A stretch of 62,219 bases of DNA from UMGS1663 sp046964515 (GCA_046964515.1 JBKUYM010000011.1:1-62219); one strand, 5' to 3'. Shown: positions 42,014-52,252, numbered from the stretch's first letter. Notes: a model not told the origin generated them from the letters alone. Numbers and translations: made by a program.

Positions 42014-45000
42014 ACTCTTCTTTTTCACGAATTTTGTCTAACAACACTTGTTTTTCTAAATTGCTAATATAGTGATAGTGATTTCCACATTTTCCTGCTT
42101 GAAATTGACAAATAGAATGATAAGAACAATATTCACATGGTGTTTTTTTATCTTTTATATGATAATATGGCTCAATGGCTATATTTCCATCAAAAATAGA
42201 TTTAGCAATTTGTCCAATCAAATGATTCGTATATTTTTGTAAATCCTTAAACTGTTCTTTCGTCACTACATTTGATTTTCCATTACTTACCTTTCCTTCT
42301 TTATCTATATAAACAGGAATCATACTTGAAGATCCTGTATCTAATGTCTTATCCATCATCCTTATGACTTTCACATCTGCTAAAATTAACCCTTGCATTT
42401 TAAATTTCTTTTTTAGTTCTTCTTCCATTTCTTCTTGCGACATAGCCTTCTGTGTTTTAATAAGTGGATCTATTAAACTAAAATACAATACACCTGCTGG
42501 CATCACTTCTTCTATTTTACAAGTAGCATCTAAATAGGTCAATAATTGAATTTGTAATCCTGCTATTACATTATTCAAATCCATACTTTTTACAGAAGAT
42601 TTATAATCAATAATACGTATATACGTTCCATCCGGTGTTTTTGCCATATCCACACGGTCTATTTTCCCTGTAATTTCAACTTTTTTACCATCTTCTATTT
42701 CTAGTATAATTGGTTCATAGGCTTTTCCCTTCTTAAATTCCAATTCATTTCCAAACACTTCAAAATCACTATTTTTTAGGCTCTCTAAAATATATTTCAT
42801 AGAAGTTGTTACTACCTTTTTTAGACGATTGGTTAATGCCTTATATTTGGGTGTACTTGTAAATATATAATTTTTAGGCATTGCTAATTTCTCTTCAATC
42901 ACTTCTTGTACCAAACTATATATTTGGCTTTCTTCTAATTGCTTTACCTCTAATTGTCTTTCCCTTACCAAATGAAAAAAGCGATCAATCACCTCATGCA
43001 TGAAAGTACCTGTGTCAATTGCTTGCATTACAAATTGAGATTGCTCTGTTAGCTTTAACCCATATTTTAAATAATAAGAATAGGGACAACTACAATATTG
43101 CTCTAAACGTGATACACTTGTCTGTAAAGTATCTCCATACAATCTTTCCATATTTTCTTTTGTAATGGTTTGTGGTAGGTTACTATAAGAAAAGGCTTTC
43201 AAAATACCTTCTAAAGAAATTTTAAAATGCGGATTGTTTTGATAGTAATAATACACTTGGTACCAAATAGGGTCTATTTTTTGCCCCGATTTTTGTTTTT
43301 GTAATTGATAAATCAATTCTTCAAACGTAGTCTTTTCATTTAAGATTCGTGCCTCTCTTTGTAAGATATCACTTTTTTCTTGTAGTTTAGGATATATCTT
43401 TTTTATTTTAGAAATCAAAATAGAGGCTCTTAAAGCACCTCCTTCTAAATTACTAGAAGGATAAGAAAGGTATAAATTGTTTTCTGCCGTTGTAAAAGCT
43501 TTATAAATAGAAAAATTATCTTCATATAATCGGTCAATAGTACCTTTGGCTAATTCCACTCCCTGCTTCTGTAACACTTGTCTATCCTGGTCATTAAAGA
43601 AACCTTCTTCTTTATAGACACTTGGAAATACCCCATCATTCATTCCTATTATAAACATAGCTTTTATTTTATGACTTCTTGTTCTATCAATATCGCCCAT
43701 CATTACTTGGTCATTTGTTGCTGGTATTTCTCCTAATCCATGGTTTTCTAACCCTATTTTCAATAGTTCTGCATATCTATCAAAGCTAACTGTTTCCTTT
43801 CCAAATACCATCCACATTTCTTCTAATACTTGCATGACACTGTTCCATGCTAATTGTTGTTCTTTAGCCAATTGTAATTTATTTTGTTCTTGTAAAATTT
43901 GTATTCTATTTTGTATTTTCTTATCAATTCCATTTTCTATAAAAAAGGCATATAACTTTTCTGTAATTTGTTCAACTGTCTTATTACCTATTAAATTTTC
44001 TTTTAACGCTATTAATGGTTGTACAATTTTTTGTCTTTGTCTATTTAACTGTTCTACTTTTTCTATTTCTTTTGGCGATTCTTCTCCAAAATGCCAATCC
44101 TTTTCATACCATTTATTTCCTCTAATTCCCCATTGAATACAATAATTCTCTAAATCATATAAACATTCCTCTTCTATCTCTATGTAACCAGTTTTTAAAT
44201 ACTGAAAAACCGCTTCATAAGACCAGTTTTTAGAAAGTACTTCTAAAACAGCTAATAAATATTTTACAAAGTGATTTTGGCTTAAGGTTTTCTTTTCATC
44301 TATAAAAACAGGAATCTGATAATTTTCAAAAATAACTTTACACAAATGTGCATAAGTTTCTAAATCTTTTGTAATAATGGCTATATCTTGATAACGATAA
44401 TGTTGATTTCTAACTAAATCCGTAATCTGTTTAGCTACTTGTTCTATCTCTGAATACGCATTAGTTGCTAAAAACAAATGGATACCTTCCACTTCTTTTT
44501 TATAAATTTGATAAGGTACCTGAAAACTATTTTGCTCTAAATGTTTTAAATCATCATTTTTAAATCGATAATTTTCTTTTAAAAAAACCGTTTTTTCTAT
44601 TGTTACGCCATTGCTTTTAGCAATCTCTAATAATCTAGTAGCTGTCTTTTTATTAGCATAAAATACATCTGTATCTTGTTTGGTAAGTAAATCCAAATCT
44701 TCTGTAGAAATGGTTATATTCACTTGTTTAGCTTGTGATAATAATACCGCTATTATGTCATATTCTTGTTGTGTAAAACCGGTAAATTCATCAATATAAA
44801 AAACCGCATCATGAAACATATCTGTTTGGGGAAGTTGTTTAGCCAACATAGTAAGCCTATCATTTTCATCTATATATTGCTCTTCTATTTTTTGTTCAAA
44901 AGCTTCATAAACCGTTAACATATCTTGTAATTTCGTTTTCAAATAGGGATCTTTTGTCTCTTCTAAAGTGTCCTTTAACATCTCTATCGTAATTCCATGC

Positions 45001-45377
45001 TTTTTAAATTCTGTCATCTGTTTTTCAATAACTTCTATATTTTGCTTGGTTTTCCCTAAAAACTTAAGAGATTTTTTTTTCTCAGAAAGAATATCATAAA
45101 ATAGCATGGCTTTTCCGGCTTTATCTAAATTAACTTTTGTTACACCTCCTACTGTATTGGCTACACGATGAGCCATACGCGCGAAAGTAAGTACTTCCGC
45201 ATGAATAACACTATTAGAAGATATCGTTTCCAATAATTTTTTTTCAGCTGTAAAAGAAAATTGTTCTGGTGTAATCATATAGATTTTCTTTTCCTTTGTT
45301 AAATTTTCTTTTATTTTCCAAAAACAATAATGACTCTTTCCTGTACCTGCTCTTCCACAAATTAACCTTAATCCCAT
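42012..45377 (-). CDS. addB: AddAB helicase-nuclease subunit AddB
   Basis: A 1121-residue subunit of the AddAB recombination-repair enzyme (the RecBCD counterpart). Walker A GRAGTGKS is at residues 8-15, as in AddB. The C-terminal RecB-type nuclease carries the IDYKSS catalytic motif, and the Fe-S staple uses one Cys before the nuclease (YCSCPYSYY) and three after it (CEYCSYHSIC). Length fits the family. AddA, normally the next gene, is absent; a strong terminator and an unrelated gene follow instead. AddA must be encoded elsewhere or missing. Confidence 0.93.
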   Translation of the reverse strand: MGLRLICGRAGTGKSHYCFWKIKENLTKEKKIYMITPEQFSFTAEKKLLETISSNSVIHAEVLTFARMAHRVANTVGGVTKVNLDKAGKAMLFYDILSEKKKSLKFLGKTKQNIEVIEKQMTEFKKHGITIEMLKDTLEETKDPYLKTKLQDMLTVYEAFEQKIEEQYIDENDRLTMLAKQLPQTDMFHDAVFYIDEFTGFTQQEYDIIAVLLSQAKQVNITISTEDLDLLTKQDTDVFYANKKTATRLLEIAKSNGVTIEKTVFLKENYRFKNDDLKHLEQNSFQVPYQIYKKEVEGIHLFLATNAYSEIEQVAKQITDLVRNQHYRYQDIAIITKDLETYAHLCKVIFENYQIPVFIDEKKTLSQNHFVKYLLAVLEVLSKNWSYEAVFQYLKTGYIEIEEECLYDLENYCIQWGIRGNKWYEKDWHFGEESPKEIEKVEQLNRQRQKIVQPLIALKENLIGNKTVEQITEKLYAFFIENGIDKKIQNRIQILQEQNKLQLAKEQQLAWNSVMQVLEEMWMVFGKETVSFDRYAELLKIGLENHGLGEIPATNDQVMMGDIDRTRSHKIKAMFIIGMNDGVFPSVYKEEGFFNDQDRQVLQKQGVELAKGTIDRLYEDNFSIYKAFTTAENNLYLSYPSSNLEGGALRASILISKIKKIYPKLQEKSDILQREARILNEKTTFEELIYQLQKQKSGQKIDPIWYQVYYYYQNNPHFKISLEGILKAFSYSNLPQTITKENMERLYGDTLQTSVSRLEQYCSCPYSYYLKYGLKLTEQSQFVMQAIDTGTFMHEVIDRFFHLVRERQLEVKQLEESQIYSLVQEVIEEKLAMPKNYIFTSTPKYKALTNRLKKVVTTSMKYILESLKNSDFEVFGNELEFKKGKAYEPIILEIEDGKKVEITGKIDRVDMAKTPDGTYIRIIDYKSSVKSMDLNNVIAGLQIQLLTYLDATCKIEEVMPAGVLYFSLIDPLIKTQKAMSQEEMEEELKKKFKMQGLILADVKVIRMMDKTLDTGSSSMIPVYIDKEGKVSNGKSNVVTKEQFKDLQKYTNHLIGQIAKSIFDGNIAIEPYYHIKDKKTPCEYCSYHSICQFQAGKCGNHYHYISNLEKQVLLDKIREKEE

Positions 45378-45398
45378 TATAAGCTCCTTTTCTTTATT

Positions 45399-46265
45399 CT
45401 AAGCTTCTCTCTTCCAATAAAATAAATACTGTTGTGCTAGCCCTGCCATATCTCCAAACTTTTCATAAGCAATTTTCTCTATTTGCTTCTTGGTTACCTT
45501 AGCTTCTTCTGTATTCCCTATATATAATTCATTCATAACACGTCTTACCCACACATCAATTGGAAATGCCTCAAATCTTTTTAAAGTAGAAAATAATAAA
45601 ATACAATCTGCTACTTTGGGACCCACCCCAGATAATGTAAGTAAACATTCTCTTACCTTTTTCCAATCCGTTTGTTTCTTTAACGCTTCTAAATCCACTT
45701 TTCCTTCTAAGATGCTATGTGTTGTTTCATAAACTCTTTTATCACGAAATCCCAATCCCAACTCTCTAAAGTCTTTTACAGTTACATTTTGTAGTTGTTC
45801 TGGCGTAGGAAAGGTATAATATTCCTTCCCCTGATAATTCAATTTTTCTCCATATCTTCTAGATAATCGTTCTATAATTCCTTTTATACGTGGAATATTG
45901 TTGTTAGCAGAAATAATAAAAGATATCATTGTTTCCCATAAATCTTGATTTAAAATACGAATACCTTTGCCATAGTCAATACTCTCTTGCATATAAGTAT
46001 CTATAGAAGCCAATCTGTTCTGCAATTGTTCATAATCTCTATCTAAATCAAAATATTGTCTACAGACACTTTCTAGATTCCCCTGACAAATCCCTTGAAA
46101 AATCACTTGCTGTTTTGTTTGTTTAACCTCTATGATGTTTTTTTCAAATATCCCTACATAACTACCATCCATCTGTTCTTTCCATCTAAAGCATTGGCCA
46201 CAAGTAAATATATCTGTTACATCAAAGGTATCCCTCTTATCTATCTTATAACATTGTTGTTCCAT
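45399..46265 (-). CDS. OGG1-type 8-oxoguanine DNA glycosylase
   Basis: A 288-residue HhH-GPD base-excision enzyme. The N-terminal beta domain (FTCGQCFRWKEQMDGSYVG) and the helix-hairpin-helix with catalytic Lys (LSGVGPKVADCILLFS) followed by the essential Asp in FPIDVWVRR place it with OGG1/AlkA-like glycosylase/AP-lyases. The usual ITKAIDxWV-style ending is present in form. It lies 21 bases upstream of addB in the same direction, making a small DNA-repair unit. Confidence 0.92.
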   Translation of the reverse strand: MEQQCYKIDKRDTFDVTDIFTCGQCFRWKEQMDGSYVGIFEKNIIEVKQTKQQVIFQGICQGNLESVCRQYFDLDRDYEQLQNRLASIDTYMQESIDYGKGIRILNQDLWETMISFIISANNNIPRIKGIIERLSRRYGEKLNYQGKEYYTFPTPEQLQNVTVKDFRELGLGFRDKRVYETTHSILEGKVDLEALKKQTDWKKVRECLLTLSGVGPKVADCILLFSTLKRFEAFPIDVWVRRVMNELYIGNTEEAKVTKKQIEKIAYEKFGDMAGLAQQYLFYWKREA

Positions 46266-46410
46266 TTTAAGACCTCATTTCCTATTCTTATCCTATCATA
46301 AATACCTTGTTTTTTCAATTTATTTCTATTTTTAAAAGCAAAAAATATATCTTTTTTAGAGCTAAATTGCTATTTTTCAACACTTTCTTAGCCTATTTTA
46401 TGATTTTTAT

Positions 46411-46438
46411 TTGAATTTACATAAATATATGTTATAAT
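46411..46438 (+). promoter_or_regulatory. Promoter of the tandem GGDEF gene
   Basis: TTGAAT (46411-46416), 16 bases, TATAAT (46433-46438), 46 bases before the start codon. Divergent from the OGG-type gene. Confidence 0.7.
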
Positions 46439-46484
46439 ATAAAGTGTATAGTTATTATTTTTTTACAAATAGAGGTAATCATTT

Positions 46485-48020
46485 ATGGAGAAAGTAGAGA
46501 TTTTATATCATCGAATCCAACAAAATATGTTTGAAAAAAGTTTAGAAGATTTAGGAATTTTTTCTAAGCAGTATTTACATACGATTATTCATCCTATGTA
46601 TTCTAATAATGCACATACACCTACTTACTGTATTATCTCTATGGACTTTAATAATTTAAATGATATTAACCAATCAGAAGGTAGAGCAAAAGGAGATAAA
46701 GTCATTCACGATTCTTTAGCTTTATATCTTGACAACTTACCCAAAGGTTATCTATGTGCTCGTTCTGGTGGAGATGAATTTATAATTATTTTGCCCCAAA
46801 CGTTAGAGGAAACTATACAAATCATGCAAGATAAACAACAACTTTTACAAAATCATAAACAGGATTTATCCAATATTTCTATTGCCACACAGGCTATTGA
46901 TTCTGGTACTTGTTTTAACTTACAAGAAATGATGGATAAGAACGAAGTTACTATCCACAGATTAAAGCAAAATTGTTATACCACCTTATTTGAAGATGGT
47001 ACCCAACAAGGTTATTGGAACTGTCTAGAACAAAAATTAGAAGCAAATTTTGATAGTTTTTTTAAGAGTTTACGTTTACATGGTAAGCCACTTGATAGTA
47101 CAGACATGCCCTATATACATGCAGACTTGTTACAAGCCTTTAAACAAAGTTTACAAACTTGTCATTTACCTACTCTAAAGAAACCAAAAATTTATAAAGA
47201 AGCAAGTTATCAAGATTTAGCTACTCAAATGCACCATATTCTTACTAATCCAATATCTTCTTCAAAGGTTTTAAAGGATGTTTCTGTCTCTGATTATGCT
47301 TCTATTTTAGATAAACTACTTCGCCAAAGAAATACTAATTATTTTACCAAAGATTATTTTAAAAATTATCTATTAGGAGAACGTGCAGGTTCTTACTATG
47401 CTATACTTGGTTCTACAAATAATGTAAAACTTGCCAATGAATCTTATGGTTTTAAACATACAGATAAAGAAATTGCCGAATTAGCTGACCAATTTAAACA
47501 ACAAGGAGAAAAACTTTTAAAGGATTCTTTTTGTAATGCTGCTTATTATAAAGGTCCAGCCAATTATATATGTGACTGTAGTGGTGGTGATTTTATTATA
47601 GCTACTAATAAGCCGTCCTCTTCCCACTTAGCTTTTGAGGATTCGGTTATAACTGCAGAAGGATGTTTATGCCAACTTTGTTTAACCAATAAACCTAGAC
47701 TTTTAAATGCTTATAATTTTGAGGATATTTTTAGAACCATGCATGCAGAAGTAGATGCCAAAAAAGATGCTCTTGTCTTTGATTTTCTAAAGGCTTCGCC
47801 TACAGAGGATAAAAGTACTTCTGAAAAACGTATCGCCATTTTACAAAACTTTTTATCACAAACCATCCAATATTATAGCCATCATATATCGGATTATGAT
47901 AATTCTTACCAAATAATGAAATTTTGTTTATTAGCCGATAGACAAATGCACACGGCATTAGGTAAGTTCAATTTAAAACAAGAAGCTATGCTAGCTTTAC
48001 CTAATGGACCTTCTCTATAA
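46485..48020 (+). CDS. Soluble protein with one intact and one degenerate GGDEF domain
   Basis: A 511-residue cytosolic protein. The N-terminal domain has the metal site MDFNNLNDIN (Asp54) and the active-site loop RSGGDEF (residues 94-99), the motif of diguanylate cyclases that make c-di-GMP; no RxxD inhibitory site precedes it. Residues 300-375 look like a second such domain (YYAILGSTNNVKLANESYG, then CSGGDFIIA at 365-373) in which the Glu is lost, so this half is probably inactive or a binding module. There is no sensor or membrane domain. C-di-GMP often controls pili and adhesion, which would suit the surface proteins nearby; that link is inference. Confidence 0.7.
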   Translation: MEKVEILYHRIQQNMFEKSLEDLGIFSKQYLHTIIHPMYSNNAHTPTYCIISMDFNNLNDINQSEGRAKGDKVIHDSLALYLDNLPKGYLCARSGGDEFIIILPQTLEETIQIMQDKQQLLQNHKQDLSNISIATQAIDSGTCFNLQEMMDKNEVTIHRLKQNCYTTLFEDGTQQGYWNCLEQKLEANFDSFFKSLRLHGKPLDSTDMPYIHADLLQAFKQSLQTCHLPTLKKPKIYKEASYQDLATQMHHILTNPISSSKVLKDVSVSDYASILDKLLRQRNTNYFTKDYFKNYLLGERAGSYYAILGSTNNVKLANESYGFKHTDKEIAELADQFKQQGEKLLKDSFCNAAYYKGPANYICDCSGGDFIIATNKPSSSHLAFEDSVITAEGCLCQLCLTNKPRLLNAYNFEDIFRTMHAEVDAKKDALVFDFLKASPTEDKSTSEKRIAILQNFLSQTIQYYSHHISDYDNSYQIMKFCLLADRQMHTALGKFNLKQEAMLALPNGPSL

Positions 48021-48056
48021 AACATATTAAAGAAAAAATCTCTTTAATATGTTTTT
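48019..48056. terminator. Bidirectional terminator after the GGDEF gene
   Basis: AAACATATTAAAGA pairs with TCTTTAATATGTTT, with T and A tracts on both sides. Shared by the convergent YitT gene. Confidence 0.8.
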
Positions 48057-48058
48057 AT

Positions 48059-48928
48059 TTATTGTTTTTTAAAGCCTTTTCCCCAGGTTTCTCTAGCATT
48101 TGAAATAATAATAAACGCTTTGTTATCTACTGAAACCGCAATATTTTTAATTTTTGCCACTTCATTTCTAGAACCCACACAAAGTAACATCATCTTATCA
48201 TGATTCGTATACATTCCTTTTGCATAAATACCCGTACTACCTCTGTCAACCTGATTTCCAATTTCTCTAGCAATCTTTTCATATTTTTCTGAAATAATAA
48301 ACATCATCTTGGTAAAGTAGACACCCTCAAATATAATATCAATCATTTTTCCCATTAAATAAATGGCAATCGCAGAATATAAACCAACTTCTATATCACG
48401 AAAAAATACAACATTTAAAGAAATAATGATAATATCAATCCCCATAATTAATGTACTAGAACGATAATGTGGTTTATAAGATTTAATAATATAAGAAAGC
48501 AAATCTGTTCCACCTGTAGAAGAAATAGATTTTAAAACCAATGCAGTTCCAATTCCCATAGCAATACCACCATATACGCACCCTAAGAAACGATCTTGTG
48601 TTAAAGCCGGAAATTTATCTAGAAGATCAATAAAACCTGCTAATACGACAGTACCAATTAAAGATTTAATCACAAATTCTTTTCCCACTCGAAAATAACT
48701 AAGTATTAACAAAGGAATATTTAATATAAGCATAGCGGTTCCTAAAGGTATATTTAAAAAATAGTAGGTAATTGTTGCAATACCTGCAAATCCGCCTGAT
48801 GATAATTGATTTGGCAATAAAAAGAAAGAAGTACCAACCGCCATAATAAAACAGCCTGCTATTAATAATAGCATTTCATAAGCATACTTCTTTACTTTTA
48901 ATCTCTTTTTTACAAGTTTATAATCCAT
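48059..48928 (-). CDS. YitT-family membrane protein
   Basis: A 289-residue protein with five to six membrane segments in the first 190 residues (first at about 17-38) and a cytosolic C-terminal DUF2179 domain (from about residue 205, with STGIYAKGMYTNHDKMMLLCV). Conserved features include FLLPNQLSSGGFAGIATI and SSTGGTDLLS. YitT proteins are common in Firmicutes and their transport role is unclear. Confidence 0.9.
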   Translation of the reverse strand: MDYKLVKKRLKVKKYAYEMLLLIAGCFIMAVGTSFFLLPNQLSSGGFAGIATITYYFLNIPLGTAMLILNIPLLILSYFRVGKEFVIKSLIGTVVLAGFIDLLDKFPALTQDRFLGCVYGGIAMGIGTALVLKSISSTGGTDLLSYIIKSYKPHYRSSTLIMGIDIIIISLNVVFFRDIEVGLYSAIAIYLMGKMIDIIFEGVYFTKMMFIISEKYEKIAREIGNQVDRGSTGIYAKGMYTNHDKMMLLCVGSRNEVAKIKNIAVSVDNKAFIIISNARETWGKGFKKQ

Positions 48929-48987
48929 AAAAAGTCCCTACTTTTCTCGTAATCTCTTTTTATGTATTATTTACTTTTTTTCTATTC

Positions 48988-50076
48988 TTATTCAATGGTT
49001 TGTTGGTTGGTATCTCTTTGCACTCTTTTTTCTTCTAGAATATCCTCATAAGTTTTTGCTACTAATACTTCAAATTTTCCAGCTTTGATAGTTTCTTGTG
49101 GTGTTATTACCACATCTACATCATAAATTTCCTTCAATTTTTGAATATTTTCTTTTTGATAACCAATCATATTGGGAATATCTTGTGCATTGGCTTTAAT
49201 TTCGACCTGTTTTACTTTTGTATTAATCTTTTTAATATTTTCTACAATGGCATCATACCACATAGCACCTTCTACTAATTGTTTAAATGCTGGATGATAG
49301 GGACCTGCTACTACTTCTTTGTCTTGTACTTTTAACTCTAAAATACCTTCTGTATTTTGAGCACCTATTTTGATAACAGGAACTCTATGTACATTACATA
49401 AATTGGCCGCTTCCTTGCATCTTTCTACTGCTTGTACTAAAGCAATGGGATTATATTCCTGCATTGTATACAACTTTTCTAAAGGACTATCTTTTATTAC
49501 TAAAACTGGATAAATTCTTACCATATATGGCTTTTGTTTTATTAAAGTAAGGGCTGTATTTCTTTCATCTAGTTTTGTACTTTCTGGCAATCCAATCATC
49601 ATTTGATAACCTAATTGTATACCCGCAAATTTAAGCCACCTAGAAGCTCTTTTAATTTCTTCCCAATGATAGCCTACTTGTGCTTTCTCTAATACATAGT
49701 TATTAGTAGAAATTGCCATTAGTTCTACTGTCTTTACCTTATACTTTTTATATATTTTTAACATTTTTTTATTTAAAGTATCTGGTCTAGAAACAAAACA
49801 AATACTTTGAATTTCTCCTTTTTGTATAAAAGTATAAACCGCTTTTAATAATTCTTCTTGTTTTTCTGGTGTTAAACCTGTAAAATTACCACCCCAAAAA
49901 GCGACTTCTACTTGACTTTGTTCTTTTTGTGTATAGGACTTTAAATAATAAGCAATCGTATCGATTACTTCTTTTTCTCCAATCGTTTTTTCCTGCTTAT
50001 TACCATTACAAAACACACAATTTTGTGTACAATTATAATTTGTAATCATAATGGGTATCCTATATTCTCTTTTCAT
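48988..50076 (-). CDS. Radical SAM protein, Elp3-like
   Basis: A 362-residue protein. The radical-SAM cluster motif is in NYNCTQNCVFCNG (C-x3-C-x2-C, about residues 12-21 from the chosen start). It is followed by a TIM-barrel pattern with AFWGGNFTGL and GYQMMIGLPESTKLDE. This type, often found beside rnc in clostridia, resembles Elp3-like enzymes without the acetyltransferase domain; the substrate is unknown. The ATG at 50076 is eight bases after AAGGAAGG. It follows rnc by 24 bases and probably shares its transcript. Confidence 0.88.
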   Translation of the reverse strand: MKREYRIPIMITNYNCTQNCVFCNGNKQEKTIGEKEVIDTIAYYLKSYTQKEQSQVEVAFWGGNFTGLTPEKQEELLKAVYTFIQKGEIQSICFVSRPDTLNKKMLKIYKKYKVKTVELMAISTNNYVLEKAQVGYHWEEIKRASRWLKFAGIQLGYQMMIGLPESTKLDERNTALTLIKQKPYMVRIYPVLVIKDSPLEKLYTMQEYNPIALVQAVERCKEAANLCNVHRVPVIKIGAQNTEGILELKVQDKEVVAGPYHPAFKQLVEGAMWYDAIVENIKKINTKVKQVEIKANAQDIPNMIGYQKENIQKLKEIYDVDVVITPQETIKAGKFEVLVAKTYEDILEEKRVQRDTNQQTIE

Positions 50077-50100
50077 TTTCTTCACCTTCCTTTAGGCTTA

Positions 50101-50772
50101 TTACATATTTTCTAATGCTTTTTTGGCAGCTTCCATTTCAGCAGCTTTTTTTGTTCTACCTTCTCCTTGTGCTAAAAAAGCATGATTACACTTTACTTGT
50201 GCTGTAAATTTTTTATCATGATCTGGTCCTTCTTCTTTTACAATAGAATAACTAATTTGTACTTCTCCTTCTTTTTGCAATTTTTCTTGTAATACAGTTT
50301 TATAATCTTTTTGCCCTACATTTTTACTGGCTATTTCTGCTTCTTCTTTCAAATTCTCTATAATAAACTTTTCAGCTGCCTCTAGTCCTGCATCAAAGTA
50401 AATGGCAGCAATAACAGCTTCTACACTATCTGCCATAATAGCAGGTCTTGTATTTCCATGACTAGAAATTTCACTTTTCCCTACATATAAGAAATCACTA
50501 AAATTATGCTTTTTGGCTATTTTATATAAACTTTTTTCACATACAATGTCTGCTCTAACTTTAGTCATTTCTCCTTCTGACAATTTAGGGAATTGCTTAT
50601 ATAAATATTTGCTAGAAATAAATTCTAAGATACTATCCCCTAAAAATTCTAATTTTTCATTACTTTCTATATGATTTTCATAAGCATAGGATTTATGAAT
50701 TAATGCTCTTTTTAATAATTCTTTATTTTCAAAGCTATAACCTATACTTGTTTCTAATTGTTCCAACTGCAT
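50101..50772 (-). CDS. rnc: Ribonuclease III
   Basis: A 223-residue double-stranded-RNA endonuclease that processes rRNA precursors and some mRNAs. The catalytic signature NEKLEFLGDSILE (about residues 34-46) and the second acidic patch ADSVEAVIAAIYFD are present, with a C-terminal dsRNA-binding domain ending KKAAEMEAAKKALENM. The start at 50772 is six bases after AGGAGG; the longer frame's ATG falls in a TATAATG sequence that is probably the -10. It belongs to the classical plsX-acpP-rnc cluster. Confidence 0.95.
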   Translation of the reverse strand: MQLEQLETSIGYSFENKELLKRALIHKSYAYENHIESNEKLEFLGDSILEFISSKYLYKQFPKLSEGEMTKVRADIVCEKSLYKIAKKHNFSDFLYVGKSEISSHGNTRPAIMADSVEAVIAAIYFDAGLEAAEKFIIENLKEEAEIASKNVGQKDYKTVLQEKLQKEGEVQISYSIVKEEGPDHDKKFTAQVKCNHAFLAQGEGRTKKAAEMEAAKKALENM

Positions 50773-50811
50773 ACCATGCCTCCTATCTTGTTTCATTATA
50801 CTATATAATAT

Positions 50812-50838
50812 AAAAAAAAGAAAGGCATTACCCTTTCA
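50812..50838 (-). terminator. Terminator after acpP
   Basis: Minus strand GAAAGG pairs with CCTTTC around a short loop, then a run of eight T. Since rnc also has a TATAAT just downstream, transcription may restart there. Confidence 0.65.
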
Positions 50839-50859
50839 TTTTTCTAATTTTCCTTTTAA

Positions 50860-51102
50860 CTAAGCTACGTGGTCTTTTATGTAGTCAACAACATCTCCTA
50901 CTGTAACTATTTTTTCAGCATCAGCGTCTGGAATTTCTGTATCGAATTCTTCTTCTAATGCCATAATCAATTCTACAATATCAAGAGAATCTGCTCCTAA
51001 ATCATCTATAAAAGATGCTTCCATAGTAACAGAGGTATCTGTTACACCAAGTTGCTCTACTATAATTTCTTTTACTTTTTCAAAGATTTCTTCTTGTGTC
51101 AT
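50860..51102 (-). CDS. acpP: Acyl carrier protein
   Basis: An 80-residue acidic carrier of growing fatty acyl chains. The phosphopantetheine Ser39 is in the strictly conserved GADSLDIVEL motif. It lies between plsX and rnc as in most Firmicutes. The fab genes are not in the window. Confidence 0.97.
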   Translation of the reverse strand: MTQEEIFEKVKEIIVEQLGVTDTSVTMEASFIDDLGADSLDIVELIMALEEEFDTEIPDADAEKIVTVGDVVDYIKDHVA

Positions 51103-51180
51103 CTAAAATTACACCTCCTCTCAAGTATTACTTTTTTTCTTAACAATAATACATGTTTTGTCAATTGTCAAGGATTTCTT

Positions 51181-52200
51181 TTATTTATTTTCAAATTCTT
51201 CTATCATTTTCTCAACAGCTTTATTTTTAACAAATTGCTCTGCTTGTTTTATCGTAAATTCAAATAATTTTTCATCACTACTACCATGTGCTTTTACTAT
51301 AGGCTTCTTGACACCTAAGAATAAAGCACCACCATATTCTTTATAATCCATTGCTTTTTTCAAGCCATTAATGGCTGGCATAGCCGTAATAGAACCTAAC
51401 ATGGTAAAAACATTCTTCTTTATATTTTCTGTTAAAGTCGTTTTTACTAATTTACCAATGCCTTCTACTGTCTTTAAAAAAACGTTACCTGTATATCCAT
51501 CTGCTACTAAAATATCTAATTCCCCTGAAAAAGCATCTCTACCTTCTACATTACCTACAAAATTAATATTTAGTTCTTCTGCTTTTTCCTTTAATAATTG
51601 ATAAGACTCTCTTACTAATTCATTACCTTTATTTTCCTCAGTTCCAATATTTAATAGTCCAACTGTAGGATGTTCTATACCAAATGTATTTTTGTTATAA
51701 ATCGTTGCCATTTGTGCAAATTGCAATAAATTAATTGGTTTACAATTCGTATTTGATCCACAATCTATTAACATTAATCTACTTTTATAAGATGGTAAGA
51801 TTCCTGCTAAAGCCGGTCTATCAATGCCTTTTATTCTTCCTACTAGAAGTGTAGCTCCTGTTAAAAGTGCACCTGAATTTCCTGCTGAAATAAAAACATC
51901 CCCTTTACCTTCTTTTAAAAGATTAAAGCCTACTACCATAGAAGAATCTTTCTTATGTTTAATAGCTTGTGTTGGAATTTCACACATTTCAATTGACTCT
52001 GAAGCATGATATATTTTTAGTCTTGGAGAAATTTCTGAAATTTCTTCTTTTCCATATAAATCTTTTATTTTTTGATTTAATATTTTCTCATTTCCGATTA
52101 GCCATACTTCTGCTTCAATTTGATTAATGGCTCTTACTGCTCCTTTAATATTAGCCTCTGGGCTATTGTCTCCCCCCATGGCGTCTAATAGTATTACCAT
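51181..52200 (-). CDS. plsX: Phosphate acyltransferase PlsX
   Basis: A 339-residue enzyme making acyl-phosphate from acyl-ACP for phospholipid synthesis. The LDAMGGDNSPE start and GNSGALLTGA, DCGSNTNCKP and DGYTGNVFLKT segments are characteristic. It is the first gene of plsX-acpP-rnc; rpmF, often found upstream, is absent here. Confidence 0.96.
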   Translation of the reverse strand: MVILLDAMGGDNSPEANIKGAVRAINQIEAEVWLIGNEKILNQKIKDLYGKEEISEISPRLKIYHASESIEMCEIPTQAIKHKKDSSMVVGFNLLKEGKGDVFISAGNSGALLTGATLLVGRIKGIDRPALAGILPSYKSRLMLIDCGSNTNCKPINLLQFAQMATIYNKNTFGIEHPTVGLLNIGTEENKGNELVRESYQLLKEKAEELNINFVGNVEGRDAFSGELDILVADGYTGNVFLKTVEGIGKLVKTTLTENIKKNVFTMLGSITAMPAINGLKKAMDYKEYGGALFLGVKKPIVKAHGSSDEKLFEFTIKQAEQFVKNKAVEKMIEEFENK

Positions 52201-52252
52201 CTTTTAGTCTCTCCCCTTCAACTCTTTTATTCATATATATTTGTATTTTTAT

